Below, piece by piece: positions 49,648 through 58,982 of a DNA stretch of 64,000 nt. Source of the DNA: Silvimonas iriomotensis (GTDB taxonomy: Bacteria; Pseudomonadota; Gammaproteobacteria; Burkholderiales; Chitinibacteraceae). The stretch lies in assembly GCF_014645535.1 (NCBI RefSeq), contig NZ_BMLX01000001.1, forward strand, positions 737,169 through 801,168, given 5' to 3'. The first letter of the stretch is position 1. Each line of letters begins with the position of its first letter. Under the pieces are notes generated by a model, which was not told the DNA's origin, did no database searches, and saw only the letters and a program-made list of their open reading frames with translations. A program made the position numbers and the translations under genes.

Positions 49648-50532
49648 ATGTCTTCCATTCTTGCCTTCGATATCGGCGGCACGCAGATCAAGTACGGCCT
49701 TGTCGGCCTTGATGGCGCCGTCAGTCATGTCCAGACCACCGCAACGCCCGCAGCAAAGGGCGGCCCCGCCGTGCTCGACCACGTGTGCGCGCTGGCCGCA
49801 CCTTTGGTGCGCGAGCATGCCCCCATCGGCATTGCCGTCAGCACGCTGGGCCTTGTCCAGCCCGATACCGGCACCATTCTGGGCGCGGCCGAGGCGATCC
49901 CGGATTACCCGGCTTGTTCGCCCAAGGCCGTTCTGGAGCAAGCTTTTGGTCTCAAGGTGACGGTAGAGAACGACGTCAACTGCGTTGCGCTGGCCGAAGG
50001 CTGGACTGGCGCCGGTCAAGGCTGCGCGCATTTCATCGCCCTCACCGTGGGCACCGGTATCGGTGGCGGCATTGTGATCAACAACGCGCTGTATCGCGGC
50101 GCGCGGGCTGCGGCGGGCGAGTGGGGTTATATGCGCATCGACGGCAAGATGTGGGAGCGCCACGCCTCGACCGCTGCGCTGGTGCGCGCCATTGAAGCGG
50201 CAACCGGCGAGGGCGGCTGGAGTGGCGAGCGCATCATGGCCGCGTATGACGGTGGCGATGCCGTGGTTTGTGCTGTCGTTGTCCAGTGGCGCCAGTTGCT
50301 GGCGACTGGCATTGCCAACCTGATATACGCTTTCAATCCGCAACGCGTGATTGTTGGCGGCGGTATCAGCGCCCGCGGCGAACGGTTCCAGCAAGAGCTC
50401 AATCTCAGCGTTGATGAGGTGCTGGAGCCGGATTTTCGCGGCACAACAGAGATTCGCCTGGCCAGCGCCGGCAATCACGCCGGCATGATCGGCGCGGCCC
50501 GCAACTGGTTGTTGTCAAACGCCAGCGCCTGA
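49648..50532 (+). CDS. ROK family sugar kinase
   Basis: Cytoplasmic hexose or amino-sugar kinase. The 294-residue protein has the phosphate-binding AFDIGGTQIKYGLV (5-18), VENDVNCVALAEGW with the catalytic Asp, and LTVGTGIGGGIVINN. The CxCGxxGC zinc site of NagK, Mlc and glucokinase-type ROK proteins is missing; the region reads GKMWERHASTAALV, as in beta-glucoside and other zinc-free ROK kinases. It lies 60 bases before a GH9 gene, so phosphorylation of a released sugar such as glucosamine is plausible inference. Confidence 0.82.
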   Translation: MSSILAFDIGGTQIKYGLVGLDGAVSHVQTTATPAAKGGPAVLDHVCALAAPLVREHAPIGIAVSTLGLVQPDTGTILGAAEAIPDYPACSPKAVLEQAFGLKVTVENDVNCVALAEGWTGAGQGCAHFIALTVGTGIGGGIVINNALYRGARAAAGEWGYMRIDGKMWERHASTAALVRAIEAATGEGGWSGERIMAAYDGGDAVVCAVVVQWRQLLATGIANLIYAFNPQRVIVGGGISARGERFQQELNLSVDEVLEPDFRGTTEIRLASAGNHAGMIGAARNWLLSNASA

Positions 50533-50592
50533 ATCCACCGCAGCCGACAAGCCAGCCCTGGCCACCCGCCCGCAGAGGCAACCGGAGACGAA

Positions 50593-52281
50593 ATGAAAAT
50601 CCTGTTCAACCACATCGGTTTCACCCCGCACGCCCGCAAGCTGGCCACCATTGATGCGCCAGCCGATGCAGACCTGCTCACTTTCAGTCTGTACAACGCG
50701 CAAAGCCGCCAGAAAGTGCTGTCCGGCCCCATTACCGTCAGCGGCACCGTAGATCAATGGAAAGACCGCCACTACTGGCAGGCCGATTTTTCTGCGGTGA
50801 CAGCCGCGGGCGAGTATTTCCTGGTGGTGGATGGCATCAACCCGCCACTGGTGTCGCACACCTTTACGATCGCTGCCGACCTGTTTGCCGGCCAGATGCT
50901 GTCCGACATTGTTCACTACATCAAAGGCCAGCGCTGCACCGGGCTGTATGACAACGCTGACCGCAGCCGGCCCAAGTGGGGCAGTGATGAACACCGGGAC
51001 GTGCACGGCGGCTGGTATGACGCTTCGGGCGATTGCTCCAAGTATCTGTCGCATTTGTCGGTCGCCAATTTCATGAACCCGCAGCAAACGCCGCAGGTGG
51101 TCTGGAACCTGATTGATGGCCACGCTCAGCTGCCGCCGCAACTGAAATGGTTCAACGAACGCATGGTTGATGAAGCCTTGCATGGCGCGGATTTCCTTAT
51201 CCGCATGCAAGACCCGGCCGGGTTCTTTTACATGACCTTGTTCGACAAATGGTCCAAAGACGAAAACCAGCGTGATCTGTGCGCGTATGCCACGCAGCAG
51301 GGCATCAAGTCTGACCAGTACCAGGCCGCGTTCCGTCAGGGCGGCGGCATGACGATTGCCGCACTGGCGCGGGCCAGCCAGTTGTCGCGCGATGGCGAAT
51401 TCAGCCGCGCGCAGTATCTGGCAGCGGCAGAAACCGGCTTTGCCCATTTGCAGGAACACAATCTGCGCTATCTGGATGATGGCGTGGAAAACATCATCGA
51501 TGACTATTGCGCGCTGCTGGCCGCCACCGAGTTGCTGGCGATCACGGGCGAGGGCGTGTATGCCGATGCGGCGGTACGGCGCGTCAACAATCTCCTGGTG
51601 CGCCAGCACGACGACGGCTGGTTCCGTGCCGATGATCCCGGCACCCGCTCGTTCTTTCACGCGGCGGACGCCGGTTTGCCGGAAATCGCCTTGCTGCGTT
51701 ACCTGGAAGTCGTGCCAGCCAGCCCGCTGGCCGGTAGAATTCGCGGCGCGCTGCGTCTGGCGTTTGAATATGCCTTGCGCATTACGGGTGAAAAAGTGAA
51801 CAATCCGTTCGGCTACCCGCGCCAGTATGTGCAGCAACCGGGCCAGCCTGGTAAAACGCAGTTCTTTATTCCGCACGATAATGGCACGGGTTACTGGTGG
51901 CAGGGCGAGAACGCCCGGCTGGGCTCGATTGCCGCCGCTGCGGCGCGCGCCAGCCAGTGCTTTGGCGACGAAACCGCCTTTGCCACGCAGCTTGATCATT
52001 ACGCGCAGGCTGCGCTGGACTGGATTCTGGGCCACAATCCGTTTGATAGCTGCATGCTGCAAGGCTGGGGACGCAATAATCCGCGCTACGAGCCTGGCTA
52101 CTACAATGCGCCCGGTGGTGTGTGCAACGGCATCACCAGCGGGCTTGAGGATGAAGCGGACATCGATTTCAGAAAGTCCGAGGTCGCGACCATGGCGAAC
52201 AGCTGGCGCTGGACCGAACAATGGATGCCGCATGGCGCCTGGCTTTTCCTGGCGCTGTGCAGTCGAATCAACAAGGAGTAA
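50593..52281 (+). CDS. Cytoplasmic GH9 glycoside hydrolase, exo-glucosaminidase-like
   Basis: 562 residues: an N-terminal CelD_N-type Ig-like domain (1-95) and an (alpha/alpha)6 GH9 domain. Asp143 and Asp147 lie in GGWYDASGDCSKY and the candidate catalytic acid Glu542 in SWRWTEQWMPHGAW. There is no signal peptide, unlike secreted endoglucanases. The closest known setting is the Vibrio chitin operon, where a cytoplasmic GH9 enzyme hydrolyses glucosamine dimers beside a kinase. This suggests action on imported chito-oligosaccharides. Annotation as endoglucanase would be misleading. Confidence 0.82.
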   Translation: MKILFNHIGFTPHARKLATIDAPADADLLTFSLYNAQSRQKVLSGPITVSGTVDQWKDRHYWQADFSAVTAAGEYFLVVDGINPPLVSHTFTIAADLFAGQMLSDIVHYIKGQRCTGLYDNADRSRPKWGSDEHRDVHGGWYDASGDCSKYLSHLSVANFMNPQQTPQVVWNLIDGHAQLPPQLKWFNERMVDEALHGADFLIRMQDPAGFFYMTLFDKWSKDENQRDLCAYATQQGIKSDQYQAAFRQGGGMTIAALARASQLSRDGEFSRAQYLAAAETGFAHLQEHNLRYLDDGVENIIDDYCALLAATELLAITGEGVYADAAVRRVNNLLVRQHDDGWFRADDPGTRSFFHAADAGLPEIALLRYLEVVPASPLAGRIRGALRLAFEYALRITGEKVNNPFGYPRQYVQQPGQPGKTQFFIPHDNGTGYWWQGENARLGSIAAAAARASQCFGDETAFATQLDHYAQAALDWILGHNPFDSCMLQGWGRNNPRYEPGYYNAPGGVCNGITSGLEDEADIDFRKSEVATMANSWRWTEQWMPHGAWLFLALCSRINKE

Positions 52282-52284
52282 TCA

Positions 52285-53286
52285 ATGACCATCGTGGTTA
52301 CCGGCGCTGCCGGGTTTATCGGTTCCAATCTCGTCAAGGCGCTGAACGAGCGCGGCGAAACCGACATCATCGCCGTGGACAACCTCACGCGGGGCGACAA
52401 GTTCCGCAATCTGGTCGATTGCCAGATTTCGCACTACGTCGACAAGAACGATTTCATTGCCGAGCTGGCCAGCGGCCGCTGGGACGGCCAGATCACCGCC
52501 ATCCTGCATCAGGGTGCGTGTTCCGACACCATGGAACACAACGGCAAGTACATGATGGAAAACAACTATCAGTACACGCTGGGTCTGTTTGAGTGGTGCC
52601 AGGCTGAGGAAGTGCAGTTTCTGTACGCCTCCAGCGCCGCCACCTATGGCGCGGGCACTAACGGTTTTCATGAAGACCCGGAGTGTGAGTCGCCGCTGAA
52701 CGTGTACGGCTACTCCAAACTGCTGTTTGATCAGGTGCTGCGCCAGCGCTGGGATGATCTGTCTGCCCAGGCCGTCGGTTTCCGTTATTTCAACGTGTAC
52801 GGCGATCGTGAATGGCACAAGGAACGCATGGCGTCCGTGGCTTACCACCATTACAACCAGTATCGCCAGAACGGCAAGGTGAAACTGTTTGGCGAATACG
52901 GTGGTTACCCGGCGGGCGGCCATACCCGTGATTTCGTCTCGGTTGAAGACGTGGTCAAGGTCAACCTGTGGTTCCTGGATAACGCCGAAGTCTGCGGCGT
53001 GTACAACGTCGGCACTGGCCGTGCGCAACCGTTCAATGACGTGGCAACCTCGGTCATCAACACGTTCCGCCAGCACGAAGGCAAGTCGGTGCTGACGCTG
53101 GACCAGATCCTGTCTGAAGGTCTGCTGGAGTACACCGAATTTCCGGATGCACTCAAAGGCAAATACCAGAGCTTTACCGAGGCCGACCTGACCTTGCTGC
53201 GTGAATCCGGCTACGATCTGCCGTTCATGACGGTGGAAGAAGGCGTGCAGCGTTATGTGGAAACCCTGCTGCAGCGCGGTGCCTGA
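52285..53286 (+). CDS. hldD: ADP-L-glycero-D-manno-heptose-6-epimerase
   Basis: Last step in ADP-heptose supply for the LPS core. The 333-residue SDR epimerase has [19 protein letters not shown] (6-24), the YxxxK dyad in [10 protein letters not shown], and the HldD-specific [20 protein letters not shown]. Its ATG is 3 bases after the GH9 stop, with AAGGAG overlapping that end, so it is cotranscribed with an apparently unrelated sugar module. Confidence 0.96.
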   Translation: MTIVVTGAAGFIGSNLVKALNERGETDIIAVDNLTRGDKFRNLVDCQISHYVDKNDFIAELASGRWDGQITAILHQGACSDTMEHNGKYMMENNYQYTLGLFEWCQAEEVQFLYASSAATYGAGTNGFHEDPECESPLNVYGYSKLLFDQVLRQRWDDLSAQAVGFRYFNVYGDREWHKERMASVAYHHYNQYRQNGKVKLFGEYGGYPAGGHTRDFVSVEDVVKVNLWFLDNAEVCGVYNVGTGRAQPFNDVATSVINTFRQHEGKSVLTLDQILSEGLLEYTEFPDALKGKYQSFTEADLTLLRESGYDLPFMTVEEGVQRYVETLLQRGA

Positions 53287-53312
53287 TCGCATCCGGCAGG
53301 GCGTTTCACCGC

Positions 53313-53342
53313 AAAAAGCCGCATCATTTGATGCGGCTTTTT
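53313..53342. terminator. Terminator between hldD and the AraC gene
   Basis: A perfect 13-bp stem (53313-53325 with 53330-53342), loop ATTT, with A and T tracts giving bidirectional function for the convergent genes. Confidence 0.9.
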
Positions 53343-53357
53343 TGTTGGCGCGCGTGA

Positions 53358-54263
53358 CTAGTCACTTTGCGCGCGGATCAACGAAGACTGCATGGCCGGG
53401 GCGTCTTCCTGCGCGGCCCGGCGCAGGTGATAGCGCTTGCGAAAGGCCGCTGGCGACATCGCTTTGGCCAGGCCGAACTGCTTGTAAAAGTGGCTCGGGC
53501 TGGGAAAGCCGCTTTCTTCTGCCACCAGTTGAATCGGCATCTGGGTGGTAATCAGCAAGTTGCAGGCATGACCGATCCGCAATTGCGCCAGCAGGCCGGT
53601 CATGCTGTCCTGCAATTGCTCACGCAACAATCGTTTGATCGTGGCTTCGCTGCTGCGTGTCACGCCCGCAAGGTCAGCCAGGGTGACGGGATCGCGGTAA
53701 TGCTCGTGCAGCCAGGCCAGCGCGGTCTCTACGCGCTTGTCTTGATATTCCGGCGCGGGTGCGCCACCAATCAGGCGCGCTTCGTTGTCGCGCGGCAACT
53801 GGCCGAAAATCTGCAACAAACAACTGAGCCGATCCAGCCCGCGGCTTTGATGCAGCCGGTCAAACAGGGGCACCAGCCGGCGCGTACAGGCCTCGCTGAT
53901 GACCACGCCTTGCTGTACTTTGCGCAGCCAGTCGGCAAACCCCGTCAGTTCTGGCAGGCCGCCAGTCGTCAGTTGCTCCAGCCATTCCCGCGTGAAAAAG
54001 ATGACCTGCACCTCCTGGGTCTGCCCGTCGGCCCGGCTTTGGGCTTGCCAGGTGTGCGCCTGGTTGGGCGCGACCAGTGTCAGATCCAGCTCGCCAAAGG
54101 GCGCGACATCGCCGCCTACATAGCGCATGCCGCGGGCGCGGCGCGTCAGCGTCAGTTCGTATTCCGGGTGATAGTGCCAGGCAAAGGGAACTCGTTCTAC
54201 CAGCAGGTGCTGGTAGTGCCAACGCTGGCCGAAGGTCTGCCCGACCATTTCACGTATAAGCAT
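53358..54263 (-). CDS. AraC family transcriptional regulator with cupin sensor
   Basis: 301 residues: an N-terminal cupin-like ligand domain (residues 1-90; FAWHYHPEYELTLT, LDLTLVAPNQAHTW) and a C-terminal double helix-turn-helix (about 180-285; LADLAGVTRSSEATIKRLL, LVAEESGFPSPSHFYKQFG). This subfamily usually senses sugars. It is divergent from the HAD phosphatase gene. An inverted repeat CGTAT-AAGC-ATACG at 54253-54266 overlaps its own start and could be an operator. Its closest plausible targets are itself, the HAD gene or the ROK-GH9 unit; none is shown. Confidence 0.87.
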   Translation of the reverse strand: MLIREMVGQTFGQRWHYQHLLVERVPFAWHYHPEYELTLTRRARGMRYVGGDVAPFGELDLTLVAPNQAHTWQAQSRADGQTQEVQVIFFTREWLEQLTTGGLPELTGFADWLRKVQQGVVISEACTRRLVPLFDRLHQSRGLDRLSCLLQIFGQLPRDNEARLIGGAPAPEYQDKRVETALAWLHEHYRDPVTLADLAGVTRSSEATIKRLLREQLQDSMTGLLAQLRIGHACNLLITTQMPIQLVAEESGFPSPSHFYKQFGLAKAMSPAAFRKRYHLRRAAQEDAPAMQSSLIRAQSD

Positions 54264-54386
54264 ACGGGTTAAACCTTAGGGGTTCGAATGAGCTGATGAT
54301 GGAGAAATTTGCACCATAACAGAACGCAAGTCCAGCCCTTGCGCCTAAGATGAAGGCATCTCTACCAACAGGCTCACGAGGCTGAT

Positions 54387-55058
54387 ATGCAGCAACATCG
54401 CGCACAGGCGTTTCTGTTCGACATGGACGGCACCCTGATTGATTCCCACATTCTGGTCGAACGGGTCTGGGAGGCGTGGTGCGCACGCTGCGACCTGAAT
54501 CTGGATGACATCCGCCCCTATACCCACGGCGTGCGGACGGAAGACACGGTACGCATGGTGGCGCCGCATCTGGATGTCGCGACCGAAGTCGCGTGGATGG
54601 AAGAAATCGAGACTGACACCACGGGCGGCATTGCGCCGGTGCCCGGGGCCGACGTGTTCTTGCAAGCCATGCCGGCCGGCCGCTGGGCGGTTGTCACTTC
54701 GGCCTCCCGCCCGGTGCTTGATGCCCGGTTTGCGGCGTGCAATATGCAGTTGCCGGCGGTGGTGGTGACCTCGGAAGAAGTGGATCGCGGCAAGCCGGCG
54801 CCGGACCCGTATCTGCTGGCCGCGCGGCGGTTGGGGGTCGATCCGGCCCGCTGCATTGTGTTCGAAGACGCGCCTGCGGGCATGGCCTCGGCGCTGGCGG
54901 CGGGCTGCAAGGTGGTGCTGGTCGGTGATTTTATTTCGGATGAACCCGGCGTGATCGGCCACATTACAGACTTCGCCCAGCTTGAGTTTGCGGTAGATGG
55001 CGATCTCTTGCTGAGCGCGCCCGCGCCCGTACTCAAAGGCCTGCGCGCGATTGCGTAA
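54387..55058 (+). CDS. HAD family sugar-phosphatase-like hydrolase
   Basis: HAD subfamily IA phosphatase, 223 residues, resembling E. coli YfbT/YniC-type sugar phosphatases. Motif I is FLFDMDGTLID with the nucleophile Asp12, motif II VVTSAS, the motif III lysine in DRGKPAPDPYLLAA and motif IV VFEDAPAGMASA. Two cysteines in the cap (CARCDLN) are unremarkable. It is divergent from the AraC gene over 123 bases. Confidence 0.85.
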   Translation: MQQHRAQAFLFDMDGTLIDSHILVERVWEAWCARCDLNLDDIRPYTHGVRTEDTVRMVAPHLDVATEVAWMEEIETDTTGGIAPVPGADVFLQAMPAGRWAVVTSASRPVLDARFAACNMQLPAVVVTSEEVDRGKPAPDPYLLAARRLGVDPARCIVFEDAPAGMASALAAGCKVVLVGDFISDEPGVIGHITDFAQLEFAVDGDLLLSAPAPVLKGLRAIA

Positions 55059-55125
55059 GGCGGTCTGGCGCTTGTCTTCATCTGGTGTCTTCGCGCCGGA
55101 TATCAGCCGCACTCCATGATAAGGG

Positions 55126-55131
55126 TATAAT
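55126..55131 (+). promoter_or_regulatory. Putative -10 element of cysM
   Basis: Perfect TATAAT with no convincing -35. The start codon lies 24 bases downstream, giving a short leader with GGAG at 55144-55147. Confidence 0.45.
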
Positions 55132-55154
55132 TGCCCGTATCACTGGAGTGCTGC

Positions 55155-56033
55155 ATGTTCAAATACCTCGAAGATTTCGTCGGAAACACCCCGCTTGTTC
55201 GCCTCAAACGCTTGCCCGGCAATACCAGCAACATCGTACTGGTGAAGCTGGAAGGCAATAACCCGGCCGGTTCGGTCAAGGATCGCCCGGCGCTGTCCAT
55301 GATCCGTCACGCGCAGGAACGCGGCACCATCAAGCCCGGTGACCGACTGGTCGAGGCCACCTCCGGCAACACCGGCATCGCGCTGGCCATGGCGGCCGCG
55401 ATGATGGGGTATCGCATGACACTGATCATGGCCAAGAGCTCCAGTGTTGAACGCGTGCAGACCATGAAGGCCTTCGGGGCCGAAGTGATTCTGGCTGAAT
55501 CCATGGAAGCCTCCCGCGATCTGGCCGCAGAAATGGTCAAAAACGGCGAAGGCGTGATGCTGGACCAGTTCGCCAATCCGGATAACCCGCTGGCCCATTA
55601 CGAGACCACCGGCCCGGAAATCTGGCGCGATACTGAAGGCAAGATCACCCATTTTGTGTCCAGCATGGGCACCACCGGCACGGTGATGGGCACGCAGCGT
55701 TATCTCAAGGAACAAAATGCCGGCATCCAGATCATCGGGGTACAGCCGACTGATGGCGCGTCGATCGCCGGCATCCGCAAATGGCCGGCCGAATACGTGC
55801 CCGCCATCTGCGACTGGACCAAGCTTGACCGGGTGATGGAAGTGACCCAGCAAGAAGCCGAAGAAATGACCCGCCGGCTGGCGCGGGAAGAGGGCATCTT
55901 CGCCGGTGTGTCATCGGGCGGCGCGCTGGCCGCGGCATTGCGTTTGTCGGCTGAAGTCCAGAACGCGGTGATTGTGTCTATCGTATGTGACCGGGGCGAC
56001 CGTTACCTCTCTACCGGGGTCTTCCCGGCATGA
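55155..56033 (+). CDS. cysM: Cysteine synthase B
   Basis: PLP-dependent O-acetylserine (thiosulfate) sulfhydrylase. The 292-residue protein has the PLP lysine in NNPAGSVKDRPA, the substrate loop EATSGNTGIALA and the glycine-rich loop SSMGTTGTVMGT. The CysM-specific C-terminus is IVCDRGDRYLSTGVF, where CysK would differ. ATG 55155 gives the normal start MFKYLEDFVGNTPLVRL. Confidence 0.95.
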   Translation: MFKYLEDFVGNTPLVRLKRLPGNTSNIVLVKLEGNNPAGSVKDRPALSMIRHAQERGTIKPGDRLVEATSGNTGIALAMAAAMMGYRMTLIMAKSSSVERVQTMKAFGAEVILAESMEASRDLAAEMVKNGEGVMLDQFANPDNPLAHYETTGPEIWRDTEGKITHFVSSMGTTGTVMGTQRYLKEQNAGIQIIGVQPTDGASIAGIRKWPAEYVPAICDWTKLDRVMEVTQQEAEEMTRRLAREEGIFAGVSSGGALAAALRLSAEVQNAVIVSIVCDRGDRYLSTGVFPA

Positions 56034-56079
56034 GTCGCAACAGCAATATCGCCATGGCGCCCGGCGTCAAGGAGGCGTG

Positions 56080-56925
56080 ATGGTACCGGTTGATCTGCAT
56101 TGTCATTCCAATTTCTCTGATGGTTTGCTGCCGCCCAAAGAGGTGGCCCGCAAGGCGGCCGAGCGCGGCTGCAAACTGTTTGCGCTGACCGATCACGACG
56201 ACACGCGTGGCGTGGCGCTGGCGGCAGAAGAGGCTGCGCTGCACGGTATGCAGTTTCTCAACGGGGTCGAGGTGTCGGCCAGTTGGGGCAAATACACGCT
56301 GCACGTGGTCGGGCTGGATGTTGATCCGGCCAACCCGGCATTGAAAGCGGGCCTGGCCAGCGTGCGTGCCGGGCGGGATGCCCGCGCCCAGGCCATGAGC
56401 GACTCGCTGGCCCGCGTCGGGCTGGATAACGTGCTGGAAGGCGCGCGCAAATACGCCGAGAACCCGGAGATGATCAGCCGCACACACTTTGCGCGCTATC
56501 TGGTGGAGATCGGCGCGGCCAAAGACACCAAATCGGTGTTCAAGAAGTTTCTGGTGCGCGGCAAACCGGGTTATGTCGATCACGAATGGGCGCGCATGCA
56601 CGAAGCCATCGACTGGATTCGCGCCGCTGGCGGTGTCGCCGTGCTGGCGCACCCGGGGCGCTACGAGATGGGCAATGAAACCATGCGTGTGCTGCTGACC
56701 GAGTTTCGCCGCCTTGGCGGCGAGGCAATCGAAGTGGTGTCAGGCAGCCACGGCGCGGCGGAAGTCGGGCGCTTTGGCCGGCTGGCGCAAGAGTTCGGTT
56801 TTCTGGCCTCATGCGGGACCGACTATCACGCCACCGGTGAAGGCGCGCGTGAGCCGGGCCTGAATCCGGAGTTGCCGATTGGCTGCGCACCGGTATGGGC
56901 CCGCTGGTTGCCGGAGGCCGCGTGA
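56080..56925 (+). CDS. PHP domain phosphatase, TrpH/YciV-like
   Basis: Metal-dependent phosphoesterase of the PHP family. E. coli YciV (TrpH, RNase AM) degrades 3',5'-bisphosphonucleotides and trims RNA 5' ends. The 281-residue protein keeps the metal-binding motifs DLHCHSNFSDG, LTDHDDTRG, VAVLAHPGRYE and SCGTDYHATGEG in order. ATG 56080 follows GGAGGCGTG. E. coli also has this gene beside yciO; here yciO is one gene further on. Confidence 0.9.
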   Translation: MVPVDLHCHSNFSDGLLPPKEVARKAAERGCKLFALTDHDDTRGVALAAEEAALHGMQFLNGVEVSASWGKYTLHVVGLDVDPANPALKAGLASVRAGRDARAQAMSDSLARVGLDNVLEGARKYAENPEMISRTHFARYLVEIGAAKDTKSVFKKFLVRGKPGYVDHEWARMHEAIDWIRAAGGVAVLAHPGRYEMGNETMRVLLTEFRRLGGEAIEVVSGSHGAAEVGRFGRLAQEFGFLASCGTDYHATGEGAREPGLNPELPIGCAPVWARWLPEAA

Positions 56926-57455
56926 GCACGGTCGTGCTGTACGCGGCGATCTCGCTGGATGGCAAACTGGCGCGTCCGGATGGCGCGCTGGACTGGCTAC
57001 CCCAGGTGGATGCCGCTAGCGGCGACGATTACGGCTATGGCGACTTCTACGCCAGCATTGATGCATTGGTCATGGGCCGCGCCACGTTTGATCAGGCGCG
57101 CACTTTTGGCGCCTGGCCGCACGCGGATCGGCCGTGTTACGTTTTCAGTCATCGCGCACTGTCATCCTTGCCCATGTCCAATACCATCCAGCGTGTCTGC
57201 GAGCCCGTGCCGGACTGGCTGGCGCGCATGGATCGTGCCGGTTATCAGCGTATCTGGCTGGTGGGCGGCGGCAAACTGGCGGCCGATTTCTTCACTGCCG
57301 GTTGCATTGATGAAATGATCCTGACCCTGGTGCCTGAGGTACTGGGCGAGGGGATTGATCTATTTGCCGGGCCGGCTGCGTCGTCCTGGCAACTCAAACA
57401 ACAGCAAAGTCTCTCTGGCGGGCTGATCCAGTTACACTACCTGCGCAAACAATGA
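56922..57455 (+). CDS. RibD C-terminal / dihydrofolate reductase-like protein
   Basis: 177-residue NADPH-dependent reductase of the RibD-C/DHFR fold. It shows YAAISLDGKLARPDG near the start, DALVMGRATFDQAR, and the cofactor block RIWLVGGGKLAADFF. The preferred start is GTG 56922, overlapping the PHP stop as GTGA, with GGAGG six bases before; ATG 56895 would extend it into the upstream gene. The substrate is unknown; it lacks the deaminase half of RibD. Confidence 0.8.
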   Translation: MSTVVLYAAISLDGKLARPDGALDWLPQVDAASGDDYGYGDFYASIDALVMGRATFDQARTFGAWPHADRPCYVFSHRALSSLPMSNTIQRVCEPVPDWLARMDRAGYQRIWLVGGGKLAADFFTAGCIDEMILTLVPEVLGEGIDLFAGPAASSWQLKQQQSLSGGLIQLHYLRKQ

Positions 57456-57491
57456 CTTGCGCCGCTGGCACCCTGACCTCACATTGCATAC

Positions 57492-58115
57492 ATGGCCCAA
57501 TTCTTCTCAGTACACCCGGAAAACCCGCAAGCCCGTCTGATCAAACAAGCCGCCGACATTGTCCGCAAGGGCGGTTTGATCGTGTATCCAACCGACTCAT
57601 GCTATGCGCTGGGTTGCCGGCTGGATGACAAAGACGCGCTGGAGCGCATCCGCCGTATCCGCCAGCTGGATGACAAGCACCATTTCACCCTGGTTTGCCA
57701 CGATCTGTCGCAACTGGGCACTTATGCACGCGTGGATAACCGTACGTACCGCATGCTGAAAAGTGCAACACCAGGCAGCTATACCTTCATCCTGCAAGCC
57801 ACCAAAGAAACGCCGCGCCGGGTGTGGAACCCCAAGAAACAAACCATTGGCCTCAGAGTGCCGCAGCACCCGGTGGCACTGGCTTTGCTTGAAGAAATGG
57901 GCGAGCCCTTGTTGTCATCGACACTGATCTTGCCAGGCGACGAATTTGCCCTGACCGATGTCTGGGATATCCGTGACCGGCTGGAGCACGACGTGGATCT
58001 GGTCATTGATGGCGGCTACTGCGGTATTGAACCTTCCACCGTGGTAGACCTCTCTGGTGAAGCGCCAGTGGTCTTGCGGGTGGGTCAGGGCGATCCGGTT
58101 CCGTTTGGCGGCTGA
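57492..58115 (+). CDS. yciO: YciO-type Sua5/YrdC-family protein
   Basis: Threonylcarbamoyl-AMP synthase-fold protein of 207 residues. The KGGLIVYPTDSCYALGC block at 26-42 and RRIRQLDDKHHFTLVCHDLS fit the family's ATP/threonine site. YciO members are paralogues of TsaC, and their contribution to t6A in tRNA is less certain. Its grouping with trpH, trpS and scpAB is a recurrent neighbourhood. Confidence 0.9.
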   Translation: MAQFFSVHPENPQARLIKQAADIVRKGGLIVYPTDSCYALGCRLDDKDALERIRRIRQLDDKHHFTLVCHDLSQLGTYARVDNRTYRMLKSATPGSYTFILQATKETPRRVWNPKKQTIGLRVPQHPVALALLEEMGEPLLSSTLILPGDEFALTDVWDIRDRLEHDVDLVIDGGYCGIEPSTVVDLSGEAPVVLRVGQGDPVPFGG

Positions 58116-58251
58116 CAAATACACCACACGCCTGCATGGGCGCGGGCCGGTTTCCGTGCGATGATGCAGCGCGGTAGCACCCGGCCAGAAAAAACAGTAC
58201 TGAACGTGACGCGCGGCCTGTGGCCGGCGCACTTAACCGGTCAAGGCTTCA

Positions 58252-58908
58252 ATGGATATTTCCTCTTTTATTCAGAACATCTGTATTTACGCGCTGCCCG
58301 TGCTGTTTGCCATTACGCTGCACGAAGCGGCCCACGCCTACGCGGCGCGCCACTTTGGTGATCCCACGGCGTACCTGATGGGGCGCATGACGCTGAACCC
58401 GGTCAAGCATATCGACCCGCTGGGCACCATTGCCTTGCCGCTGTTGTGCCTGTTGTTGCCGGGCAGTTTCCTGTTTGGCTGGGCCAAACCGGTGCCGGTC
58501 AACTTTGCCGGTTTGCGCAATCCCAAAAAAGACATGCGCTGGGTGGCGCTGGCCGGCCCGGCCGCCAACCTGGTGATGATGCTGGCCTGGACGCTGGTAC
58601 TGGGCCTGGTGCTGCGCGCGGCCGAGGGCGATTTTGTCTACCCCCTGCGGCAGATGGCGCAGGCCGGGGTGCAGATCAATATCGTGCTGATGATCCTGAA
58701 CCTGATCCCGATTCCGCCACTGGATGGCGGCCGGGTGCTGATTTCGATTTTGCCCGATGGCGCAGCGCGCAAGCTGGCCCGCATTGAGCCTTATGGCATG
58801 ATCATCTTGCTGGTGCTGATGTTCACCAAGGTGCTCTTTATCATCATGGTGCCGTTCATGAACATCTGTTATCTGTTTGTGAATCACCTACTGCGGCTAT
58901 TTAGCTGA
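58252..58908 (+). CDS. Site-2 protease family M50 membrane metalloprotease
   Basis: 218-residue polytopic protease-like protein, distinct from RseP. The zinc motif is ITLHEAAHAYAARHFGD (HEAAH at 24-28), and the second zinc ligand block IPIPPLDGGRVL is near residues 153-164. It has no PDZ domain and five to six membrane helices. The substrate is unknown. Such short S2P proteins are commonly encoded between yciO and trpS in betaproteobacteria. Confidence 0.9.
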   Translation: MDISSFIQNICIYALPVLFAITLHEAAHAYAARHFGDPTAYLMGRMTLNPVKHIDPLGTIALPLLCLLLPGSFLFGWAKPVPVNFAGLRNPKKDMRWVALAGPAANLVMMLAWTLVLGLVLRAAEGDFVYPLRQMAQAGVQINIVLMILNLIPIPPLDGGRVLISILPDGAARKLARIEPYGMIILLVLMFTKVLFIIMVPFMNICYLFVNHLLRLFS

Positions 58909-58982
58909 TTTATTTTCAGCATTTCCAGCATTTGCAGTCATAAAAAGTAATAATAAAACCACTTTGAATTCAAGGATTTGAA

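Noticed and set aside
50593-52281. Secreted endoglucanase
   Set aside because: No signal peptide precedes the Ig-like domain, the protein begins MKILFNHIGF, and the C-terminal active-site segment differs from cellulase GH9 enzymes.
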